A DNA stretch of 64,000 nt from Pseudomonas marginalis (GTDB taxonomy: Bacteria; Pseudomonadota; Gammaproteobacteria; Pseudomonadales; Pseudomonadaceae). Position 1 is the stretch's first letter, and each line of letters starts with the position of its first letter. Under the pieces are notes generated by a model. It worked only from the letters and a program-made list of their open reading frames with translations. It made no database searches and was not told the origin of the DNA. The stretch is taken from the NCBI RefSeq assembly GCF_024169655.1, contig NZ_JALJWV010000001.1:3415001-3479000 (forward strand), in the 5' to 3' direction. This document shows positions 57,132 to 64,000 of the stretch, one piece after another. A program made the translations under genes and the position numbers.

Positions 57132-57605
57132 CGCTTCATTCCGTGAGTTTTCCAACAGCGCTGATCAGCCATTAGAGAAAAGTAAGACGGGAACTTAATG
57201 AAGTTAAATCCCCACTCTGGAACACCAATGAGCTACATGGCACATGGCATCCCCTTGCTCACTAGAATGAAGTATCACTGCGAGAATTTACCACCCCCCG
57301 AATCACGGACAGGAACTTTCCATTGCGCATCGGAGATATTTCCCACAAACCACGCAGACTATCTTTATTGCTAAGAATATTTAAGATTTAAACCTCAAAC
57401 CGGGATTTAACTGTCAGATATTTCTTAACACCATAGGCACACAATAAAAGAACAGTAGACATATGGGGTTTTATATAAATCCATTTCGATTTTTTCCTAT
57501 GCCCCCAGTACTAAAACTTATAAGCAAACCAACGCTCAGGGACCAGGAGATGCCCCCCCCCGCCGCGGTTTTACATCATAAACATTGAACCCCTGTAAAA
57601 AACGC
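57132..57605. other. AT-rich non-coding region upstream of tssB
   Basis: About 470 bases without a credible gene, much richer in AT than the flanks. It should contain the promoter of the T6SS operon, but I could not identify a clear -35/-10 or a -24/-12 element. A run of nine C bases lies at 57553-57561 next to the synthetase relic. The end close to tssB holds the CACGGAAT leader motif. Confidence 0.5.
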
Positions 57606-58020
57606 CTAAACCTCCCGCGCCTTCACCTTCAAATGCCGCGCATACCACGGCCGCTTCGGCACCCACTTGAACAAGCCTTGCGGCGCGTCGTCTTGCGCAG
57701 CAAACGTAATTTCATGGTCTCTGGGTCCATCCCCATCTACCGCCCCTCTGCAAGCCCGGCGTGGTGCTGCAGCCAAAGGAACCACATGCGCTGCTGCGCG
57801 TAGGACAACGCCTGGCGATCCTGCGCCTCCCCCCCGGCCGGAATCGGAAACCGGGAAAAATCCACCCCTTCCTTCTGTAGCGTCTGCAGGAACAGTTGGC
57901 GTTTTTCCAGGGACAACCCGATAAACCGGCGAGCGCGTTTCAAGGAGTCTTCAGCATTCATTTCTTGGAGTCCGGAACGTCACGCTCAACGACCTGACGC
58001 ACCAGGCGCTGAGTGAGTTT
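57606..58020 (-). pseudogene. Relic of pyoverdine-type non-ribosomal peptide synthetase genes
   Basis: At 57737-57961 a 74-codon frame begins MNAEDSLKRARRFIGLSLEK and continues through FSRFPIPAG to LSYAQQRMWFLW, the exact N-terminal layout of pyoverdine-type synthetases up to the first condensation-domain motif; it then runs into unrelated sequence and stops. Just upstream a frame reading QKLTQRLVRQVVERDVPDSK stops on TGA overlapping this ATG, as at the junction of two adjacent synthetase genes. Downstream, in a third frame, LFKWVPKRPWYARHLKVKAR ends at 57606 and looks like the C-terminus of another lost gene. The whole is a deletion remnant. Confidence 0.75.
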
Positions 58021-58062
58021 CTGCTACATCACTGCGCCGAACCTGCCCCGGCGCTTGGCTGA

Positions 58063-59235
58063 CTAGCCCAACCGCCGACTCCCCAACACGGCCGCGCCAA
58101 GCACCACCGCTCCCGCCGCCAGCGCCACCCAGAAGCCGCTGGCCGCGCCGAAGTGGTCGATCATCCAGCCGGAGCTGGCGGCGCCGATCGCCACGCCGAT
58201 GCTCAGGCCTGTGATCAGCCAGGTCATGCCTTCGGTCAGGCGGCTCGGCGGCACGATCCGCTCCACCAGAGCCATGGACACGATCAGGGTTGGGGCGAAG
58301 AACAGCCCGGAGATGAAGATTGCCACGGCGAGGCCGGGGATATTGGTCACCAGCAACAACGGCAAGGTCGTCAACGCCGTGGCCACCCCGCAGCACAGGA
58401 ACTGGCGAGGCAACGCTGCTTTGAGCTTGAGGGTACCAAAGGCCAAACCGGCCAGACACGAGCCGATGGCATACACCGACAGCACAATACTTGCCGCCGC
58501 CGGTTGGCCCTGGTGCTGGGCGAAAGCGACGCTGACTACGTCCACCACACCGACAATCACCCCCATGGCCAGCAACAGGATCATCAGGATCAACACCGAA
58601 GGCGAAGCGATCAGCCAGCGGTCGTGATGATCATGGTGTTCATGCACGGGCGGCTCGCTCTGGCGTTGCATCACGAACGCAGTGACGCCGACCGCCAACA
58701 GCAACGCCGCCACCAAAGGCCCGGCCTCCGGAAACAGCACCACGCTCAACCCCACCGAAATCGGCGGGCCGATGATAAAGCACACCTCGTCGAGCACCGA
58801 CTCCAGGGCAAACGCGGTCTGCAGCTTGGGCTGGCCCCGGTACAACTCGGTCCAGCGTGCCCGCACCATCGCCGACATGTTGGGCATGCAACCGGCCAGC
58901 GCGGCGAACACAAACAACACCCAGTTCGGCGCCTGCAAACGGGTACTCAGCAACAGCAACAACAACGCCCCACCACCGAGCAGCGCAGCGATCGGCAACA
59001 CCCGCCCCTGGCCGTAGCGGTCGACCAGCCGTGACACCTGCGGCGCGCAAAATGCCGTGGCCAGGGCGAACACCGCCGCCACCGAGCCAGCCAGGCCGTA
59101 GCCGCCATGCACCTGCGAGAGCATGGTAATCAGGCCGATACCGGTCATGGAGATGGGCATGCGCGCGAGCATGCCCGCCAGTACAAAAGCCCGCGCACCA
59201 GGCGCCTGGAACAATTCGGCGTAGGGATTTGCCAT
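58063..59235 (-). CDS. Major facilitator superfamily transporter
   Basis: 390 residues, about 12 membrane helices (hydrophobic stretches throughout, with a His-rich cytoplasmic loop HEHHDHHD in the middle). The N-terminal MANPYAELFQAPGARAF leads into helix 1, and VSRLVDRYGQGRVLP resembles the loop 2-3 motif. The substrate is unknown; drug or sugar export is common for such proteins. Start at 59233-59235 with GAAGG about ten bases upstream; an 11-codon open extension is not needed. The MATE gene lies 40 bases upstream on the same strand. Confidence 0.8.
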   Translation of the reverse strand: MANPYAELFQAPGARAFVLAGMLARMPISMTGIGLITMLSQVHGGYGLAGSVAAVFALATAFCAPQVSRLVDRYGQGRVLPIAALLGGGALLLLLLSTRLQAPNWVLFVFAALAGCMPNMSAMVRARWTELYRGQPKLQTAFALESVLDEVCFIIGPPISVGLSVVLFPEAGPLVAALLLAVGVTAFVMQRQSEPPVHEHHDHHDRWLIASPSVLILMILLLAMGVIVGVVDVVSVAFAQHQGQPAAASIVLSVYAIGSCLAGLAFGTLKLKAALPRQFLCCGVATALTTLPLLLVTNIPGLAVAIFISGLFFAPTLIVSMALVERIVPPSRLTEGMTWLITGLSIGVAIGAASSGWMIDHFGAASGFWVALAAGAVVLGAAVLGSRRLG

Positions 59236-59275
59236 GACTGAAACGCCTTCTTTCCTTGATTTGCGCAACCTTTTA

Positions 59276-60631
59276 TCACACCAACCGGGTGATCTGTTTA
59301 TGCCGCCACACCAACCGGTAATACGCGGTCTGCAAACCGAGCATCGCCAGGTACGTCAGCGGAAACGCCATCCACACCCCTTCCAGGCCGAACTGTGCAT
59401 CGAGCAGGTAAGCCACCGGCAATTCCACGCCGAGCACACAGAAGATCGAAATCGCCACCGGCATCAGCACGACGCCGCTGGCGCGCATGATCCCGCCTAT
59501 CACGGCCTGGAAGCCGAACACCAGAACGCTCCACAGCATGATATGCAGCAGGTGTTCGGCCTTGATCCGCGCAGCGTCGTCGGTGATGAACAGGCCGAGT
59601 AACCAGTGCGACAGCAGGTAGCCGAGCAGGATCAGGCCTCCGGTCAGGCAGGTATTGATCAGCAGCCCGGTGCGCAGGATCGGCCCGATACGTTCCAGGC
59701 GCCCGGCACCAATCGCCTGCGCACCGAGGATCGACGCAGTAATAGCAATCGACAGCGCCGGAAACTGCACATAGTTGACGATCTGCGTCACCGCGCCATA
59801 GGCCGCCGTGGCCTGGGAACCGTGGCTGTTGACCAGGGCCAGGATGACCAGCTCCGACAGCGACAGCACCACCATCTGTAGTCCGGTAGGCAGTCCAATG
59901 CGCAAGACTTTGCCAAGAATCACGCGGTCCAACCGCAAGGCCGCGAGCAATTCGCGGTCCGGCGCCATCACATGGTTTTTATGCCGCAGGCGCAGGATCA
60001 GATACAGCATGGCCGCTGCGTTCCCCACCAGGCCGGCATACACCGCACTCTGGATACCCATGGGCGGCAGGCCGATCCAGCCGCGGATCAGCGCCGGCGT
60101 CAGCAGCAGGCCGACGAACGTCGAGACCATCAACGCCAGCAACGGCGAAACCGTGTCACTGACACCGCGCAGCAACTGGGTGTAGAGGATAAACACCAGC
60201 AGCAGCGGCATGATCAGCATCATCACCTGGGCATAGCCTACCGCGTCGTCCAGCACGTCCCCCGGCGTGCCCAGGGCCTGGAGCGCCGGACGCGCAAACA
60301 GACTGCCGAGCACCGCCGCAACCAGGCCCACCAGCGCGCCCAGGGTCAGGGTGGCGCCGGTGATCGCCTTGACCATAGAGGTTTCCTTGGCCCCCCAGGC
60401 CTGACCGATCAACACCGAGGCCCCCGCCCCCAGGCCGATCACCAGAGCGATAAAGAAAAACACGATGGGGAACATCCCCGACACCGCCGCCAGCGCCTGG
60501 GTACCGAGCATTTGCCCGATATAGATGCCATTGAGCGTGCCGGAAAAGCCCTGCAGAAAGTTGGACAGCACCATCGGTGCAAGGAAGATCAGGTAGATCT
60601 GCCACAGCGGGCGTTGTTGGGTGACTTCCAT
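59276..60631 (-). CDS. MATE-family multidrug/cation efflux transporter
   Basis: 451 residues with 12 predicted helices; IYLIFLAPMVLSNFLQGFSG at the N-terminus, FFIALVIGLGAGASVLIGQAWG as the typical MATE helix 2 region, and the repeated pattern in the second half (ALSIAITASILGAQAIGAGR). Likely Na+- or H+-coupled export of a small organic molecule. The start at 60629-60631 removes a 55-codon Arg-rich open extension that is not protein-like. Followed by the MFS gene. Confidence 0.85.
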   Translation of the reverse strand: MEVTQQRPLWQIYLIFLAPMVLSNFLQGFSGTLNGIYIGQMLGTQALAAVSGMFPIVFFFIALVIGLGAGASVLIGQAWGAKETSMVKAITGATLTLGALVGLVAAVLGSLFARPALQALGTPGDVLDDAVGYAQVMMLIMPLLLVFILYTQLLRGVSDTVSPLLALMVSTFVGLLLTPALIRGWIGLPPMGIQSAVYAGLVGNAAAMLYLILRLRHKNHVMAPDRELLAALRLDRVILGKVLRIGLPTGLQMVVLSLSELVILALVNSHGSQATAAYGAVTQIVNYVQFPALSIAITASILGAQAIGAGRLERIGPILRTGLLINTCLTGGLILLGYLLSHWLLGLFITDDAARIKAEHLLHIMLWSVLVFGFQAVIGGIMRASGVVLMPVAISIFCVLGVELPVAYLLDAQFGLEGVWMAFPLTYLAMLGLQTAYYRLVWRHKQITRLV

Positions 60632-60656
60632 GGTAATTCGGGTCCCTGGATGATAA

Positions 60657-61229
60657 TCAGGCAGTAAAAGCGTTGCGCGACAGCCAGGCCAGGTACGTCT
60701 GCACGTCCACCGGCCAGAGCGAGATCTTATTCGAAAAGTCTGCGGCGTCCTGGGCAAACAGCGCCCGCGAGGCTTCTTCGAACCCCGGCAGGTCACCGCC
60801 GATGGCGCTCATGAAACGATAGCTGGCCTCCTTGGCCTGGCGCATTTGATCACGGCAGGCATGGGCATTGCGCGCTTCATCCACCAACCGCCGCAACGCG
60901 GCCGACGCACCGCCACGCTGCTGACCCAACCACTCCCAGTGGCGCGGTAGCAAAGTGACTTCGCGGGCGACCACGCCCAGCTTGGGGCGCCCGACCGCAG
61001 GGGCTGCGGGCGGCTCATCCTGCGCCTCTGTGGGCGCGGGTAGCGCGGGTGCATAACCTACGGGCCAAGGGTAATCGACCTGGGTGCCGCTGGCATCGTC
61101 GAATACCAGAAAGCTGCCGGAGGGCAGGTCAAGGTCCGCCAACGCCTGGGCAACGTGGGCATAGGGACCGTCCACCACACGTTGGTGGTGAACGAAAGCG
61201 GTGCAACGAGGGGGGGTTTGCGAATCCAT
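60657..61229 (-). CDS. DUF2239-family protein
   Basis: 190 residues matching DUF2239: TAFVHHQRVVDGPYAHVAQA near the N-terminus, FLVFDDASGTQVDYPWP, a Pro/Ala-rich linker, and the conserved GRPKLGVVAREVTLLPRHWE followed by WLGQQRGGASAALRRLVDEA. The last segment resembles short DNA-binding or RHH-like helices, so a regulatory role is possible but unproven. The ATG at 61227-61229 lies immediately after paired ACCCGGGT palindromes with almost no room for a leader. It precedes the MATE gene by 25 bases and may be co-transcribed with it. Confidence 0.8.
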   Translation of the reverse strand: MDSQTPPRCTAFVHHQRVVDGPYAHVAQALADLDLPSGSFLVFDDASGTQVDYPWPVGYAPALPAPTEAQDEPPAAPAVGRPKLGVVAREVTLLPRHWEWLGQQRGGASAALRRLVDEARNAHACRDQMRQAKEASYRFMSAIGGDLPGFEEASRALFAQDAADFSNKISLWPVDVQTYLAWLSRNAFTA

Positions 61230-61237
61230 GCTTTTAT

Positions 61238-61265
61238 ACCCGGGTAGTATTTGTTTTACCCGGGT
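61238..61265. promoter_or_regulatory. Paired ACCCGGGT palindromes in the DUF2239 promoter
   Basis: Two identical 8-bp palindromes, at 61238-61245 and 61258-61265, are 20 bases apart start to start, two helical turns, so proteins bound to both would face the same way. The AT-rich spacer reads AATACT on the gene strand, a possible -10 element. The arrangement looks like an operator overlapping the promoter. Confidence 0.55.
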
Positions 61266-61428
61266 TATATTAGCCAGAAATGTTCAGACTGCAAACCTAT
61301 TGTGCAGAAACCACCCACTGGTCATCCGGCGGCGCCAGGTCCGATCCCGGATCAAGCCTCCATCTGCGCCAGCGCAGCGTCCTGACCGACGATACGGCTG
61401 CCCAGCAGGGAAAGGTCAAGCGCATGCC

Positions 61429-62472
61429 CTACCCCACGGTTTTTTCGTGACCGCCATGGGGCAGTTGCCCCACAGGGCATTCGGCGACGCCCACGGTGCT
61501 GCGGGTGATGTTCTCGACGTTCGCCTGGGCCTTTTGCGCATCCAGCACCCAGGTGCGATAGAACTCGAACGGGCAGTCGGCCACGCCCTTGTCGCCATCG
61601 CCCGAGGCATGTACGCCGCTGTAGCCACGGTGCAGCAGCTTGAACAGATGGTTCTGCGACTGGTCGTTGGCGCGCGCATCGCGGATCTGTGACACCGACA
61701 ATTGAGCGTACTGAATGCCCATCTCCTCTTCACCGCACTCGCCGAGCGTGCGCCCGTCAAAACCAATGATCGCCGAATGACCGAAGTACGAATACACGCC
61801 ATCGAACCCAGCGGCGTTGGCCACCGCCACGTAGCAATTATTGGCCCAGGCCATGCTCTTGGACATCTGCACCTGCTGCTCCTTGGCCGGGTACATATAG
61901 CCCTGGCAGCGCACGATCAACTCGGCGCCCTTCATCGCGCAATCGCGCCAGATCTCCGGATAGTTGCCGTCATCGCAGATGATCAGGCTGATCTGCATGC
62001 CTTTGGGCCCATCGCAGACGTAGGTGCGGTCGCCCGGGTACCAGCCTTCGATGGGGCACCAGGGAATGCACTTGCGATAACGCTGCACGATCTCGCCGAG
62101 GTTATTGATCAGCACCAGGGTGTTATAGGGCACCTTGTGCGGATGTTCTTCATGGCGCTCCCCGGTCAGCGAAAACACGCCCCAGGTATTAGCCTGGCGA
62201 CAGGCGGCCGAGAAGATCGCGGTTTCTTCACCGGGAATGCTCGCGGCGGTCGCCATCATTTCGTCGTGGTCGTACATGATGCCCATGGTGCTGTATTCCG
62301 GGAACACCACCAGGTCCATGCCCGGCAGGCCCTGCTTCATGCCGAGGATAATCTCGGCAATCTTCTTCGCGTTCTCGATGACCTCGGCCTTGCTGTGCAG
62401 GCGCGGCATCTTGTAGTTCACTACCGCGACACCGACGGTGTCCGGGCTGCTGGAAATATCGCCATGACGCAT
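61429..62472 (-). CDS. amiE: Aliphatic amidase AmiE
   Basis: 347 residues of the nitrilase superfamily, very close to the P. aeruginosa amidase along its whole length ([20 protein letters not shown] at the start). The Glu-Lys-Cys catalytic set is visible: Glu59 in VFPEYSTMG, Lys134 in YRKCIPWCP, and Cys166 in [11 protein letters not shown]. It hydrolyses short aliphatic amides to acid and ammonia. AGGAG lies seven bases before the ATG. It follows fmdB after 15 bases, so it shares an amide-utilisation operon. Confidence 0.95.
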   Translation of the reverse strand: MRHGDISSSPDTVGVAVVNYKMPRLHSKAEVIENAKKIAEIILGMKQGLPGMDLVVFPEYSTMGIMYDHDEMMATAASIPGEETAIFSAACRQANTWGVFSLTGERHEEHPHKVPYNTLVLINNLGEIVQRYRKCIPWCPIEGWYPGDRTYVCDGPKGMQISLIICDDGNYPEIWRDCAMKGAELIVRCQGYMYPAKEQQVQMSKSMAWANNCYVAVANAAGFDGVYSYFGHSAIIGFDGRTLGECGEEEMGIQYAQLSVSQIRDARANDQSQNHLFKLLHRGYSGVHASGDGDKGVADCPFEFYRTWVLDAQKAQANVENITRSTVGVAECPVGQLPHGGHEKTVG

Positions 62473-62487
62473 TGCAACGCTCCTGGT

Positions 62488-62835
62488 CTAGTGACTGATC
62501 ATCCACGGCCGTGGCCCGGTTTTGGTCTTGAGGCCCAGCGGGTTGGCCTTGCTCGGTTCAACCTTTTTACTGGCGCCGCAGCAGCCGCAGCCGGCTGGAT
62601 GTCGGCGGTTTTCCTGGTACTCGCCGAGCGTTTGCGGCGCGTGGGCGCTGCGCTCGTTGCCGGCGATGGCCTTGCGCTGGTTGGCCGACAGCGTTTGCAA
62701 GGCCGGGGCCGACACCCGCAACTGGCCCCCCGGTCCCGCGCAGTACGGGCACTGGCTGGGTTCGTTGCGCTGGGCGATCGGCCGCAACATCGTGAAGGTG
62801 CCGCACGCCTCGCAGGCGTATTCGTAGGTCGGCAT
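62488..62835 (-). CDS. fmdB: FmdB-family zinc-ribbon protein
   Basis: 115 residues. The N-terminal zinc ribbon has Cys8-x-x-Cys11 (YEYACEACG) and Cys29-x-x-Cys32 (SQCPYCAG), as in FmdB proteins, which in formamidase operons are thought to regulate or assist the amidase. Further cysteines occur in GCGCCGA near 82-88. The start at 62833-62835 is two bases after the fmdA stop. The frame is open further upstream, but that part lies within fmdA. Confidence 0.88.
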   Translation of the reverse strand: MPTYEYACEACGTFTMLRPIAQRNEPSQCPYCAGPGGQLRVSAPALQTLSANQRKAIAGNERSAHAPQTLGEYQENRRHPAGCGCCGASKKVEPSKANPLGLKTKTGPRPWMISH

Positions 62836-62837
62836 GG

Positions 62838-64000
62838 CTACAGGTCCGGGGCGATGGGCAGGTCGACGCTGCCGTCGAGGAACCGGGTCGGGCCGTTGGC
62901 GTTGGGGTTGATATCGAACTCGAAGATTTCCGTAGGCAGCCACAAGGTTGCGCATGCATTCGGAATATCCACCACGCCGCTGATATGCCCCTGCACCGGT
63001 GCCGAGCCGAGCAACGCATAACCCTGGGCCGGTGAGTAGCCGAACTTGGTCAGGTAGTTGATCGCATTCAGGCACGCCTGGCGGTACGCGACGTTGACGT
63101 CCAGGTAATGCTGCTGGCCCTGTTCGTCTACCGAAATGCCCTCGAAGATCAGGTAATTCTTGTAGTTCGGGGTGATCGGGCTCGGCTTGAACACCGGGTT
63201 CTTGATCCCGTACTTGGCCATGCCGCCCTTGATCAGCTCGACCTTCATGTGCACCCAGCCGGCCATTTCGATGGCGCCGCAAAAGGTGATTTCGCCGTCG
63301 CCCTGGCTGAAGTGCAAGTCGCCCACCGACAGCCCGGCGCCGTTGACGTAGACCGGGAAGAAGATCTTCGAGCCGCGCGACAAGTCTTTGATATCGCAGT
63401 TACCGCCATGCTCACGCGGCGGCACGGTGCGCGCGCCCGTGGCGGCGGCATCGTCGCGGGCCTGGCCCTTGAGCTTGCCCATGTGCGCGGTGGCGGCCAG
63501 CGGCGCGTTGGCCAGCGGCGGTACACGGGTCGGGTTGGTGTCAATCAGTTCCTGTTCACGGCGGTTCCAGTCGGCGAGCATCACCGGGTCCGGCAGGCAG
63601 CCGATCAGGCCAGGGTGGATCAGCCCGGCGAAGTTCACTCCCGGAATGTGCCGCGAGCTGGTGAACATACCCTTGAAATCCCAGATCGCCTTTTGCGCAC
63701 TGGGGAAGTGATCGGTGAGAAAGCCACCGCCGTTCTGCCGCGAGAAGAAGCCGTTGAAGCCCCACTGGGAGTCGGCCTTGGCGCCGATGTCGAGCAAGTC
63801 CACCACCAGCAAATCGCCAGGCTCAGCGCCGTGCACACCCACCGGGCCGGACAGGTAATGCACGGTGGACAGGTCCACATCGCGCACGTCGCTGGCGTCG
63901 TCGTTGTTCTTGATCGCGCCGGCGGTCCAGTCGTAGGTTTCGAGGATGAAGTCATCGCCCGGCTTGACCCAGCAGGCCATCGGGATGTCCGGGTGCCAAC
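62838..64000 (-). CDS. fmdA: Formamidase/acetamidase FmdA (5' end beyond window)
   Basis: At least 387 residues of the FmdA/AmdA family, which hydrolyses formamide or acetamide. Motifs: HPDIPMACWVKPGDDFILET at the right edge, FTSSRHIPGVNFAGLIHPGL, REHGGNCDIKDLSRGSKIFF, and VGDLHFSQGDGEITFCGAIE with likely metal ligands. An ATG occurs at 63978-63980, but the frame remains open and conserved (WHPDIP) to the edge, so the real start is outside. It is the upstream member of the fmdA-fmdB-amiE run. Confidence 0.92.
   Translation of the reverse strand, partial: WHPDIPMACWVKPGDDFILETYDWTAGAIKNNDDASDVRDVDLSTVHYLSGPVGVHGAEPGDLLVVDLLDIGAKADSQWGFNGFFSRQNGGGFLTDHFPSAQKAIWDFKGMFTSSRHIPGVNFAGLIHPGLIGCLPDPVMLADWNRREQELIDTNPTRVPPLANAPLAATAHMGKLKGQARDDAAATGARTVPPREHGGNCDIKDLSRGSKIFFPVYVNGAGLSVGDLHFSQGDGEITFCGAIEMAGWVHMKVELIKGGMAKYGIKNPVFKPSPITPNYKNYLIFEGISVDEQGQQHYLDVNVAYRQACLNAINYLTKFGYSPAQGYALLGSAPVQGHISGVVDIPNACATLWLPTEIFEFDINPNANGPTRFLDGSVDLPIAPDL

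Noticed and set aside
57132..57480. A -24/-12 promoter for tssB
   Set aside because: GGGGATGCCATGTGC has the right GG-N10-GC spacing, but the flanking bases do not match TGGCAC/TTGC; not reported as a feature.
57553..57561. Run of nine C bases as a phase-variation tract
   Set aside because: The only frame it touches is a 12-codon ORF without a usable ribosome site; it may be only a deletion scar near the synthetase relic.
62488..63282. 264-codon version of fmdB
   Set aside because: The upstream part lies inside fmdA in another frame; the zinc-ribbon protein starts at 62835 with the family-typical MPTYEY.

Overview
The window reads as a chromosomal piece of a high-GC gamma-proteobacterium, most likely a member of the Pseudomonas fluorescens group. 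The reasons are the gene families and their order (inositol catabolism with a fused IolC, SpuD/PuuA/PuuB polyamine genes, acetoin genes under AcoR, a methionine gamma-lyase whose Tyr114 and Cys116 fall at the P. putida positions, an AmiE/FmdB/FmdA amide locus), the Pseudomonas-type REP pairs (cores like GGGCTTGCCC), and a scrap of a pyoverdine-type peptide synthetase. I saw no rRNA, tRNA, CRISPR array or intact insertion sequence.

Layout. 1-7388: myo-inositol catabolism, iolC-iolE-iolB-iolD-iolG on the minus strand (iolG runs off the left edge), with the divergent RpiR-family regulator iolR and GGAA-N6-TTCC-type operators between them. 7576-9631: an OmpR-type two-component system. 9671-12024: an SRPBCC protein, a possible dispersed repeat, and two secreted proteins of unknown role. 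12059-16858: putrescine/polyamine glutamylation genes and a divergent AraC-type regulator. 16859-23547: acetoin catabolism, acoA-acoB-acoC on the minus strand, acoR divergent, and a short-chain dehydrogenase. A good sigma-54 promoter lies before acoA, and two TGAGAC-N5-GTCTCA palindromes mark the upstream regions of acoA and the dehydrogenase. 23625-28176: a TonB-dependent receptor, a CxxC carboxymuconolactone-decarboxylase-family protein, and an Lrp-type regulator divergent from methionine gamma-lyase.

28180-57131 is one very long minus-strand type VI secretion (T6SS) cluster. Transcription order is tssB, tssC, tssK, tssL, an OmpA-type anchor, hcp, clpV, vgrG, a putative membrane toxin and overlapping partner, a class 3 lipase effector, two near-duplicate lipoproteins, PAAR, an unknown membrane protein, tssM, tssA, tssF, tssG, tssJ, tssE, and a VasL/OmpA protein. 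The cargo genes (about 39.5-45.2 kb) are lower in GC than the structural genes. The main anomaly is that tssL carries an in-frame amber codon at codon 32. Its true start is fixed by a 4-base overlap with tssK, so the apparatus may be disabled or may depend on re-initiation or readthrough.

57132-64000: an AT-rich T6SS upstream region, a decayed peptide-synthetase junction, MFS and MATE transporters, a DUF2239 protein preceded by paired ACCCGGGT palindromes exactly 20 bp apart, and the amide-hydrolysis locus fmdA (cut by the right edge), fmdB, amiE.
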